Assembly: GCA_036562765.1 (NCBI GenBank)
Contig: DATCJO010000019.1
Coordinates: forward strand, 1-5,955
Reading direction: 5' to 3'
Length of the DNA: 5,955 bases
Source of the DNA: JAAYFT01 sp036562765
Lineage (GTDB): Bacteria; Bacillota; Clostridia; Tissierellales; Tissierellaceae
The position numbers and the translations under genes were made by a program. Of the stretch, positions 1 to 5,896 are shown in pieces. The notes under the pieces were generated by a model. It had not been told where the DNA came from. It saw only the letters and a program-made list of their open reading frames with translations, and ran no database searches. Numbering within the stretch: the first letter of the stretch is position 1; the number at the start of each line of letters is the position of its first letter.

Positions 1-34
1 TTATCCTTTTAAAAGCTATCTTTAGTATCAAATT

Positions 35-64
35 AATATAATAAAAATAAATGTAAAATGTCAA
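35..64 (-). promoter_or_regulatory. Promoter reading out of the left edge
   Basis: On the minus strand a perfect -35 box TTGACA (64 to 59) is followed after 18 bases by TATATT (40 to 35). Just before the window ends there is a Shine-Dalgarno-like AAAAGGA (10 to 4). A start codon would therefore be expected immediately beyond position 1, on the minus strand. The stretch resembles the promoter at 890-919: both begin TTGACATTTT and have the same spacing and a TTATATTA block at the -10. No coding sequence from the downstream gene is visible, so its product is unknown. Confidence 0.5.
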
Positions 65-162
65 CAACTATTTAAATACATCAATAATGTGCCATTTTGT
101 TTTAATCTTTTATATCTTTTTTAAAAGAATTATCTGAAACTTTACAAAATTTAATTTTATGT

Positions 163-182
163 AAAAACTTATCAAAGTTTTT
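163..182. terminator. Weak AT-rich hairpin, possible terminator
   Basis: An 8-base perfect inverted repeat (AAAAACTT / AAGTTTTT) encloses a 4-base loop and has a T-run in its right arm on either strand. It lies between the broken gene ending at 220 and the next promoter at 64, where a terminator would be expected. The stem has only one G-C pair, so it would be weak, and an AT-rich sequence can produce such a repeat by chance. Apart from this hairpin and the promoter at 35-64, I see nothing in the 219 bases from the left edge to the broken gene. Confidence 0.25.
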
Positions 183-219
183 TGGAAATAATTATTTAGA
201 CGTCGTGAAACAAATATTT

Positions 220-855
220 TTATATAATTAAATATAAGATTATTACGCATAACGAAAAAAATACATTAAAACCAACATAAATTAACCCGCGAAACTTGAA
301 CAAGAATGCATAAAGAACATTACGACTAATATCATAGCCTTTAAAGGTAGAATATGTAAATTTGTCATAACCGTAATGAAATTTCATTAGTTTTACTGGA
401 GCAAACAACTTTAACATAGATATTACATATAATAGCAAAATTAGTAATATTAATACATAACAAAGTATAAATGTCAGCAGTATTTATGTTTTTCATTAAT
501 AAACAAGATAAAATTATTGTAATCAAGTTTAGGATAGATAAAAATACTCCAAAAATAATACGTGCCTTTAAAGACATATTAGGCTTAGCTTGTTCTTCAA
601 AATATTCATCTTCTGAAATTATTTGAGAATCATCTACTACAAAAGTAAGATCTCTATTACATTTTTCACATTTTGTTATGTTTATACCTTTATTAACATG
701 TTTACATCTAGGACAAGTTTTATATTCTATCGGATCTGATGATGCTAATTTCTAGATTTTATCCCAACTGTATTGACTGAGACCAAAACAGTATCACATT
801 TTTCACATCGTTCATCATTAGTATTAATATATTTACATTTAGGACAAATTTTCAT
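220..855 (-). pseudogene. Broken double zinc-ribbon membrane protein gene
   Basis: Three reading-frame pieces join into one protein of about 210 residues. Piece 1 starts at the ATG at 855 and runs to a TAG at 745; it carries a zinc ribbon with Cys pairs CPKC (residues 4-7) and CEKC (17-20). Piece 2 is open from 751 and holds a second ribbon, CPRC and CEKC at about 715-661, an acidic linker, and a membrane helix at about 560-495. Piece 3 is open from 483 to the stop at 220 and holds a second membrane helix, a basic aromatic stretch, and a third helix at the C-terminus. The frame changes near 757-745 and near 493-483, the latter next to an A-run (minus strand). Duplicated four-Cys ribbons followed by membrane helices are a common bacterial arrangement of unknown function. 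The breaks could be true decay or assembly indels; piece 1 alone could still give a 36-residue protein. No clear Shine-Dalgarno precedes 855. The function is not recognised. Confidence 0.6.
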
Positions 856-889
856 AAGTTTTTACTTTAAGAAAATGATACTTGATAAT

Positions 890-919
890 AATATAATATA
901 AATTATTTCAAAATGTCAA
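890..919 (-). promoter_or_regulatory. Promoter of the zinc-ribbon gene
   Basis: On the minus strand TTGACA (919 to 914) is followed after 18 bases by TATATT (895 to 890), about 35 bases before the ATG at 855. It begins only 16 bases after the stop codon of the transporter gene at 935. No convincing terminator separates the two, so read-through from the export operon is possible. A half-site ATACTTG on the plus strand at 878-884 matches one arm of the palindrome at the peptide promoter, but only as a single arm. Confidence 0.5.
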
Positions 920-934
920 TACTACATTAATATA

Positions 935-3181
935 TCAAAAATATGTTATCTCGTCCTCATTTTTTATATCTTTTTTATTTTTTGGTTCAAATTTTTTTTT
1001 AGAGTTTTTTTGATTTTGCCTAATGCCCTCTTGCTCTCCAACTTGACTTAAAAATATCTTTTTATAAATACTATCTTGTTTTAATAATTGCTCATGAGTT
1101 CCTTCTTCTTGTATCCTGTTATTGTCAATTACCACTATCTTATCACATTTTTTAATCGTGCTTAACCTATGAGCAATTATAATTACAGTGCATTGCAAAG
1201 AAAATAATGTTTTATAAATCAATGCTTCTGATGCAAAATCCAAATTACTTGTAGCCTCATCCAAAATCAAAATATCAGGCTCTTTTATAAGCGCACGTGC
1301 CAAAGCAATCCTTTGCTTTTCTCCGCCGCTAAGGTTTGCTCCAGCTTCTTCAAGATATGTTCCATATTTTACAGGCAACCTCTCTATAAATTCAGCGCAT
1401 CCTGCTTGAATGCAAGCTGCTTTTATCTCCTGATAAGTTGCTGTGGGTTTTCCTATCTTTATATTTTCTTCTATTGTTCCGCTGAATAATTCTATATTTT
1501 GTGGTACATATGCAATTTTATTTCTAAGAATTTTTTTATCTAGTTCTTCTATGTTATATCCATTGATGTTAATCGTTCCGCTTTCAGGCGTCCATAACCC
1601 AAGAAATAATTTTGCCAGGGTTGTTTTTCCGCCGCCGCTCTGACCTACAATTGCAACTTTTTGCTTGTTTTTTATACTTAAAGTTATATCTTCCAAAACA
1701 GGTTTTCTTTGACCATATCTAAAGGTAACATTATTTATATTAATATCGCCTTTCAACGAAAAGTCTTTAACATAATCAGTTTCATTGCTTTGCTCTTCTT
1801 CTATATCATACAGCTCGCTCATACGTTTCATTGCAATATTGGCTTCTTGTATTTGAAGCTGAAGCGATACCAATCTGCCAATAGGATCCATAAAATATCC
1901 GCTCAATGACACAAAAGCAAAAAGACTTCCCAATGTAATTTCACCATTCATTACAGCAGATGCACCGATAAACATCAGAACAATGTTGCCTATATTTCCT
2001 ATTATTCCTGACAAAGCGCCTTGAACGTTGCTTAATACACTCTCTTTGTATCCTACTCTTATAGCCTGAATATATTTGTTTTCCATCTTTTCAAGAGTGC
2101 TATCTTCAACACCAAAACTTTTGACTGTTTCAATACCTTTCAGACTGTCAATTATCTGGCTGTTTAACATGGCTTGTTTTTCCATTTGTTTGATATTGAT
2201 TTCTTTATAAGGTTTCAAAAAGGCATAGACCAAAATTATATTAAGAATAGTTAAAATAATAATTATGGCAAACAACTTGGCATTCATAAAAAATAATATA
2301 ATGCCGCTGAAAATAGTAAGTAAAATATCAATAATCAAGGAAAGACTAATGCTGGTAAAAATATTTTTTATTGTGCCAGCATCGCTAAATCTCGTTAAAA
2401 TATCTCCTGTACGCCTTGTCCCAAAAAATCTCATAGGCAAGTTGAATATATGCTTAAAATAACCAAGCATAAGAGGTATATCTATCTTAATTGAAAGATG
2501 CAAAAGCAAATGCTGTCTTGCCGCGCTCAAAAGTATATTAAACAAAGCAACTATTCCAAAGCCGATGCAAAAGATTATTAGCTGATTTTTTAAATTATAT
2601 GGCAATATTTCATCCATAAGAATTTTATTAAAAAAACTACTAGCGATACCCAAAACAGTTAAAATAATGCTGCCTATAATAGCATATATGAATAACTTTT
2701 TTTGAGAAGATAGTAATTTAAAAAATCTATCAAAAACACTTTTTGTCTTGGTCTTATCAGCTACAAACTCATTGGTTGTAGCCATAAGTACCACATGATT
2801 ATCAAAATCTTCAAAAAACTCGTCTTTTTTTATCTTAACTATACCCTTAGCCGGATCAGCAACAATCAAATGATTTTTTTTGATTTTGTGCACTACTACA
2901 AAATGAGTTAAGCCTTCTTTTGTAATAACTCTTGCTATCATCGGCAAGGTAAATTTTCTTTCAAATTGTTCTCTTGTCATTCTGCCTGCTTTGGCTTCAA
3001 ATCCTAATTGCTCCAAAGTCTGCACAATACCCAACACTGTAGTACCTTTTATATCAGTACCAGACAAATCTCTTAATTTGGTAATTGAAGTTTCTTTTCC
3101 GTATGTAAGACAAATTGTTGCAATACAAGCCGCAGCACAATCCGTTATGTCATGCTGTTTTACACATTTGTATCTACTCAT
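935..3181 (-). CDS. Peptidase-containing ABC transporter (C39 bacteriocin exporter)
   Basis: A 748-residue membrane protein that should cut double-glycine leaders and export the mature peptide using ATP. The N-terminal C39 cysteine protease (about 1-135) has Gln9, catalytic Cys15 in QHDITDC, His93 in THFVVVH and Asp109 in VADP. The six-helix ABC membrane domain spans about 160-450. The ATPase has Walker A GQSGGGKT (513-520), Q-loop Gln561, signature LSGGE (617-621), Walker B ILILDE with Glu642, and the switch His671. All catalytic residues are present, so it should be active. After about residue 720 there is a Lys- and Asn-rich tail of about 28 residues that goes beyond the usual end of the family. 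The start at 3181 lies 5 bases after the HlyD stop with an AAGGTAAGGG site before it, so the two are co-transcribed and probably translationally coupled. The substrate is most likely the peptide encoded at 5134-5562. Confidence 0.96.
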   Translation of the reverse strand: MSRYKCVKQHDITDCAAACIATICLTYGKETSITKLRDLSGTDIKGTTVLGIVQTLEQLGFEAKAGRMTREQFERKFTLPMIARVITKEGLTHFVVVHKIKKNHLIVADPAKGIVKIKKDEFFEDFDNHVVLMATTNEFVADKTKTKSVFDRFFKLLSSQKKLFIYAIIGSIILTVLGIASSFFNKILMDEILPYNLKNQLIIFCIGFGIVALFNILLSAARQHLLLHLSIKIDIPLMLGYFKHIFNLPMRFFGTRRTGDILTRFSDAGTIKNIFTSISLSLIIDILLTIFSGIILFFMNAKLFAIIIILTILNIILVYAFLKPYKEINIKQMEKQAMLNSQIIDSLKGIETVKSFGVEDSTLEKMENKYIQAIRVGYKESVLSNVQGALSGIIGNIGNIVLMFIGASAVMNGEITLGSLFAFVSLSGYFMDPIGRLVSLQLQIQEANIAMKRMSELYDIEEEQSNETDYVKDFSLKGDININNVTFRYGQRKPVLEDITLSIKNKQKVAIVGQSGGGKTTLAKLFLGLWTPESGTININGYNIEELDKKILRNKIAYVPQNIELFSGTIEENIKIGKPTATYQEIKAACIQAGCAEFIERLPVKYGTYLEEAGANLSGGEKQRIALARALIKEPDILILDEATSNLDFASEALIYKTLFSLQCTVIIIAHRLSTIKKCDKIVVIDNNRIQEEGTHEQLLKQDSIYKKIFLSQVGEQEGIRQNQKNSKKKFEPKNKKDIKNEDEITYF

Positions 3182-3186
3182 ATCCC

Positions 3187-4266
3187 TTACCTTAATTTAA
3201 TTCCTATATGCTCCAATGCCCATTTTAGCCAGGTAGTTTCGTCATATTTTATTCTGCTTTCAGCGACCATTCCAATAACTATGTCTATCTTGTTTCCACG
3301 CTTATTTTCAACAAAGTTTTTTTCGGGCTTGATTTTCACTTTATAAAAAACTTTGCCATCCTCGGTCTGTGAGCTGTCATTATCAATTTGAACAACTTTG
3401 CCTTTTATAACACCGTATTCACTTTGCAGCACGCCTGATAAAGCTATCTCGACACTATCCGAAATTTCTATTTTACTGCGATCTGTTGCGCTTATTACAG
3501 TTTCAAAATAAAGTTCATCTGATTGATCGCTGCTTATACTTCCTATTAAAGAGCCTGCCTGCAAAACAGTCCCGACCGTATAAGCTGCGGTGTAATGCAC
3601 AATTCCAGAAGATTTTGCTCTTATTTTGTATTCTTCCAGACTGTCTATATATGCCTGTTGACTGCTTTTTTGGGTGATCAATTCATAAGTATATTGATCG
3701 ATCGCTTGATAATATTGAGATGTAAATTGATTTTTTAAATTATCTATTTCTGATTGATTTTTTTCTTGTCCTTCTTCAGAAGAATTTGCATAAGAGATAA
3801 ATTGCTGAGCATCGTTATACCATTTACCCTCAAGATTAGCGTCAAAAGGATTTTTCATCGAATTAGGATCAGTTAAATTATATTTTTGAATAAAACTTAT
3901 CAGCTTGTTATAATAATCTATAGTTTCTTGCAAAAAAGCAATAACGCTTGAAAGTTGTCTTATCTGTAAATCAACTTGAAATGTGTCAAGCTGCAACAAT
4001 ATTTCTCCTTTTGATACACGGTCTCCTTCGTTTTTATAAATCTCTTTGATATTGCCAGAAACGCTATTCATAATATAGCTTTTTTGTTCGCTGGATACTA
4101 TGCTGCTAGCTTTAACCACATAAGTCTTTTTGGCAAAACCAGCTAAAGTTAATATACTTATAAGCAATACTGCAGTAATTACAGTTATAATAACTCCAAA
4201 AGCAGGAGGTTTTCTGTCATATAATAAACGACTTTCTTTTAGTTCATGAAAGTTGTATATCTTCAT
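3187..4266 (-). CDS. HlyD-family bacteriocin secretion accessory protein
   Basis: A 359-residue membrane-anchored adaptor that should work with the C39 transporter to guide the peptide across the cell envelope. It has a short cytoplasmic N-terminus, one membrane helix (about 24-44), and a first half of a lipoyl-like domain (about 67-94, with SGNIKEIYKNEGDRVSKGE). A long helical hairpin with Gln- and Tyr-rich segments follows (about 95-215), then the second lipoyl half (about 215-245) and a beta-rich domain (about 250-340) ending in an IGMVAESRI strand typical of the family. I chose the ATG at 4266 because AAAAGAGG (4280-4273) lies 6 bases before it. An upstream in-frame start at 4329 would add 21 residues that overlap the previous gene by 86 bases and do not look like an HlyD N-terminus. 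The chosen start overlaps the previous gene by 23 bases, which implies translational coupling. Confidence 0.92.
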   Translation of the reverse strand: MKIYNFHELKESRLLYDRKPPAFGVIITVITAVLLISILTLAGFAKKTYVVKASSIVSSEQKSYIMNSVSGNIKEIYKNEGDRVSKGEILLQLDTFQVDLQIRQLSSVIAFLQETIDYYNKLISFIQKYNLTDPNSMKNPFDANLEGKWYNDAQQFISYANSSEEGQEKNQSEIDNLKNQFTSQYYQAIDQYTYELITQKSSQQAYIDSLEEYKIRAKSSGIVHYTAAYTVGTVLQAGSLIGSISSDQSDELYFETVISATDRSKIEISDSVEIALSGVLQSEYGVIKGKVVQIDNDSSQTEDGKVFYKVKIKPEKNFVENKRGNKIDIVIGMVAESRIKYDETTWLKWALEHIGIKLR

Positions 4267-4741
4267 CTTTAACCTCTTTTGCAGGCATAAAGACATCTGC
4301 AAGTATTTTGTTGCCCTCTTGATTAACAAATATTATATAAGTTTCACCTGTAAGCTCTATATCATTTTCATAGGCATACAAGGTAAGCTTGGAAATAGCA
4401 AACTGCAGCTTGTCGCCGTCATCAAAAAATCTTGCCATTAGACAATTTTCTACGCGGATTTCTTTTTCAAAATGATACGGCAGTTCAAGCCTTACATTGC
4501 TTTGTTTTAGCTGTATCATAAGTCTACAATCTATAATAGGAATGTTGTCGCTACTAACTCCCTTGACACCGCTGGAATATGTAATAAGCGGTCCCATGCT
4601 TTCATACCCTTTGGCCTTTATCCAAGACTGCAGCATAGCAATTTGCTTCTCTTGAGAAAAAAGCTCATTTTCTGGTATTTTACGGGATAAAACGTTAATA
4701 AGTTTTAATATTTTATTTTCTCTAAATTCAATTTTTGGCAT
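4244..4741 (-). CDS. Small GyrI-like (double SHS2) domain protein in the export operon
   Basis: A 165-residue protein with no signal peptide or membrane helix, so probably cytoplasmic. By eye it matches a GyrI-like effector-binding fold, which is two SHS2 repeats. The first runs about 30-85 (helix with LQSWIKAKGYES, then a GPLITYSS strand and a DCRLMIQLK strand). The second runs about 92-155 (ENCLMARFFDDGDK, helix ISKLTLYAYENDIELTG, strand TYIIFVN, ending DVFMPAKE). These domains usually bind small hydrophobic ligands at the end of MerR- or AraC-type regulators or act alone; here no DNA-binding domain is attached. It is the first gene of the exporter operon and overlaps the HlyD gene by 23 bases. 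Only a poor ribosome site (ATAGAG) lies directly before the start; a GGAGG lies further up, on the far side of a hairpin. A truncated second copy lies at 5771-5896. The fold call is by eye, and the role in export is unknown. Confidence 0.88.
   Translation of the reverse strand: MPKIEFRENKILKLINVLSRKIPENELFSQEKQIAMLQSWIKAKGYESMGPLITYSSGVKGVSSDNIPIIDCRLMIQLKQSNVRLELPYHFEKEIRVENCLMARFFDDGDKLQFAISKLTLYAYENDIELTGETYIIFVNQEGNKILADVFMPAKEVKDEDIQLS
4273..4280 (-). promoter_or_regulatory. Ribosome binding site fixing the HlyD start
   Basis: AAAAGAGG on the minus strand ends 6 bases before the ATG at 4266. It favours that start over the in-frame upstream one at 4329, and it lies inside the end of the preceding gene. 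Confidence 0.7.
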
Positions 4742-4788
4742 AAATCTCTATTCATAACATAATAGCCCTATTAGGGCTATTATGTTAT
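4658..4788 (-). repeat. Boundary repeat, copy A (hairpin plus first 28 codons)
   Basis: This segment covers the hairpin, the short spacer and codons 1-28 of the intact GyrI-like gene. It is matched by copy B at 5813-5940. Over the 84 coding bases the two differ at 11 positions (about 87% identity). The two copies are in the same orientation and flank the peptide/immunity pair, about 1.15 kb apart. Confidence 0.85.
4754..4788 (-). repeat. Perfect 35-base palindrome (RNA hairpin) before the GyrI-like gene
   Basis: The two 17-base arms are fully complementary around one central base, giving in RNA a strong stem closed by CCC/GGG and a small loop. It begins 24 bases after the stop of the membrane protein gene and ends 12 bases before the ATG at 4741. 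There is no T-run after it on the minus strand, so it is not a standard intrinsic terminator. It could be a partial terminator, an mRNA processing or stability element that gives more peptide than exporter, or a translation control element. A slightly imperfect copy stands before the truncated gene copy at 5771-5896. A GGAGG (4794-4790) sits one base above the stem. Confidence 0.8.
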
Positions 4789-4812
4789 TCCTCCGTCTGC
4801 CTGGAATTGCTT

Positions 4813-5112
4813 TTAATCTATTTGATTCTCTTCTATATTCTTATTTCTTTTAATTAAGTATGAAATCCAAAAAGTATCTATAACTGGCAAGAAAAATGAA
4901 ATGATTTTTGCTGGAACGACTATTCCATCTAAATGATTTGGAATAGTAAACAAGACAATTATTGATAAAATCCATACTGGAATAAAATAAAAAATCAGTT
5001 TAATATAATTTCCAGTAAAATTTTTTATGGAGTAAATTATTCCAACAGCTATTACTGTCAGCAAAGACAATATATAGGGTGACATCATATATAAAGATTG
5101 CCAAAAAGACAT
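4813..5112 (-). CDS. Three-helix membrane protein, probable immunity protein
   Basis: A 99-residue protein made almost entirely of three membrane helices, about 11-29, 37-57 and 65-86, ending in a charged tail with KRNKNIEENQ. No known family is recognised. Small hydrophobic proteins encoded directly after a bacteriocin precursor are usually immunity proteins that protect the producer from its own peptide, and that is the inferred role. It starts 21 bases after the precursor stop, and AAAAGGAGAG lies 6 bases before its ATG. This is a much better ribosome site than that of the precursor itself. It shares the promoter at 5648-5676. Alternatives are a peptide-modifying or secretion helper protein. 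Confidence 0.8.
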   Translation of the reverse strand: MSFWQSLYMMSPYILSLLTVIAVGIIYSIKNFTGNYIKLIFYFIPVWILSIIVLFTIPNHLDGIVVPAKIISFFLPVIDTFWISYLIKRNKNIEENQID

Positions 5113-5133
5113 TATTTACTCTCCTTTTATAAT

Positions 5134-5562
5134 CTAAAAACTGATTAGACCGTCCCATGAGCCATCAGCAATATCCAAGATACTTGCAATGATACCTCCG
5201 ATACTGAAAAAAGATGAAATTTTATCGATCCAAATATTGATATCGCTTAATGCTCCTCCTATTAATCCACCTATTCCACCTATTCCAGTAATTGCTTCAA
5301 AAGTTTGAGTAAATTTATATAGAGTTTTTGCCCATTTAGGTGCATTCTTTTTAATATAATTTTTTGCAGCTCCTTTACCAAAAAAACCAGCCGATCTTAA
5401 TCCTGCGTTAATAGCTCCACATACAATGATTAATCCTAAATCAATCATGCAAGCTAAGGCATTCGTTGACAATCCACCATCAACATACATCATCTCTTCG
5501 CGGTCTATTTCCACAAAGCCTTCAGGTAAAACTAAGTTGCTTGTCCTCAAAGCCATTTCCAT
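5134..5562 (-). CDS. Double-glycine leader peptide precursor, bacteriocin-like
   Basis: A 142-residue precursor. Residues 1-30 form a leader ending EEMMYVDGG, a typical double-glycine C39 cleavage signal with Met at -6 and -7 and hydrophobic residues upstream. Cleavage after Gly30 would release a 112-residue peptide, long for an unmodified class II bacteriocin. The mature part has Cys38 and Cys48 (possible disulfide), a hydrophobic N-terminal segment (about 35-60), a Lys-rich middle (62-83), a glycine-rich helix with GIGGIGGLIGG (93-103) suited to membrane packing, a further hydrophobic helix (about 115-132) and a C-terminal WDGLISF. Net charge is slightly positive. The transporter encoded at 935-3181 is the expected processing and export partner, and the next gene is the likely immunity gene. 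No Shine-Dalgarno is visible before the ATG at 5562; a second ATG lies two codons in. The killing spectrum and target are unknown, and a signalling role is possible. Confidence 0.88.
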   Translation of the reverse strand: MEMALRTSNLVLPEGFVEIDREEMMYVDGGLSTNALACMIDLGLIIVCGAINAGLRSAGFFGKGAAKNYIKKNAPKWAKTLYKFTQTFEAITGIGGIGGLIGGALSDINIWIDKISSFFSIGGIIASILDIADGSWDGLISF

Positions 5563-5647
5563 AAGTTTTTATTCATTATTTTGATAGAAAGACTTATACT
5601 ATCATTTTAATCATTAGTGAAAAAACTTGTTACAACTTATGTTTATA

Positions 5648-5676
5648 TATATATAAGATATTAATATACTTGTCAA
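5648..5676 (-). promoter_or_regulatory. Promoter of the peptide/immunity pair
   Basis: On the minus strand TTGACA (5676-5671) is followed by exactly 17 bases and TATATA (5653-5648). Transcription should begin near 5641 and leave about 80 bases of untranslated leader before the ATG at 5562. The -35 box is the centre of a palindrome (5665-5681). Confidence 0.7.
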
Positions 5677-5681
5677 GTATA
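5665..5681. promoter_or_regulatory. Candidate operator overlapping the -35 box
   Basis: A perfect 17-base palindrome, TATACTTG-T-CAAGTATA, covers the -35 element. A dimeric regulator bound here would block RNA polymerase, so repression is the simplest reading. A less perfect dyad with the same ACTTGT core (AACTTGT-T-ACAACTT, 5624-5638) lies just after the expected transcription start. No regulator gene is visible in the window. Confidence 0.5.
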
Positions 5682-5696
5682 ATTTTGTAATAATTT

Positions 5697-5770
5697 AAAA
5701 TTGTTTTTTTAATAAATGTTTTTATAGTTACACATACCAATTGACTAAATCAACTCACATTTGAGATTTT
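5697..5770. other. AT-rich spacer with no recognisable feature
   Basis: Between the peptide promoter and the truncated gene copy the sequence is AT-rich with T-runs. I see no open frame, promoter or strong hairpin in it. Together with the 5' untranslated leader (5563-5641), the promoter and the remnant, it fills the gene-poor stretch from 5563 to the right edge. Confidence 0.4.
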
Positions 5771-5896
5771 TTATTCAAACACCGTGACATACCAACCTGC
5801 TGTACCTCGCCAAAACAGCTCATTTTTAGGTATTTTTCGGGATAAAACATTGATTAGCTTTAATATTTTATTTTCTCTGAATTCAATCTTCGGCAT
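5771..5896 (-). pseudogene. Truncated copy of the GyrI-like gene start
   Basis: An open frame of 41 codons whose first 28 residues match the 165-residue protein encoded at 4244-4741 except for one change (Glu24 to Lys). After Phe28 the sequence leaves the homology and reads WRGTAGWYVTVFE before a TAA stop. It has a good ribosome site, AGGA (5908-5905) at 8 bases from the ATG, unlike the intact copy. The differences from the intact gene are almost all synonymous, so this copy was probably once a full functional gene. Whether a 41-residue product is still made is unknown; most likely it is a remnant left at a recombination joint. Confidence 0.8.

Noticed and set aside
220..438. A separate 72-residue protein starting at 438
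   Set aside because: The start would be TTG in the middle of a membrane helix, and the frame is open further up to 483. It is better read as the C-terminal piece of the same broken gene.
365..577. A separate 70-residue protein starting at 577
   Set aside because: Its frame continues upstream through a second zinc ribbon without a stop to 751, so it is an internal piece of the broken zinc-ribbon gene, and its last part gives way to a better frame at about 485.
1443..3346. Several plus-strand open frames of 60 to 70 codons inside the transporter and HlyD genes
   Set aside because: They are antisense shadows of strongly supported genes and show no domain, ribosome site or promoter of their own.
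4267..4329. Longer HlyD start at 4329 adding 21 residues
   Set aside because: It would overlap the previous gene by 86 bases, and the added residues are unlike an HlyD N-terminus. The ATG at 4266 has AAAAGAGG at a proper distance.
4754..4788. Plain intrinsic terminator
   Set aside because: No T-run follows the stem on the minus strand, and the exporter genes just downstream have no other visible promoter.
5134..5562. Lanthipeptide or other modified peptide precursor
   Set aside because: No modification enzyme is encoded in the window, and the core has only two Cys with no Ser/Thr/Cys-rich pattern. An unmodified peptide is the simpler reading, though an enzyme outside the window cannot be excluded.
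5771..5812. Resemblance of WRGTAGWYV to the start of a DUF1905-like domain
   Set aside because: The stretch is only 13 residues and the likeness is too short to support a call.
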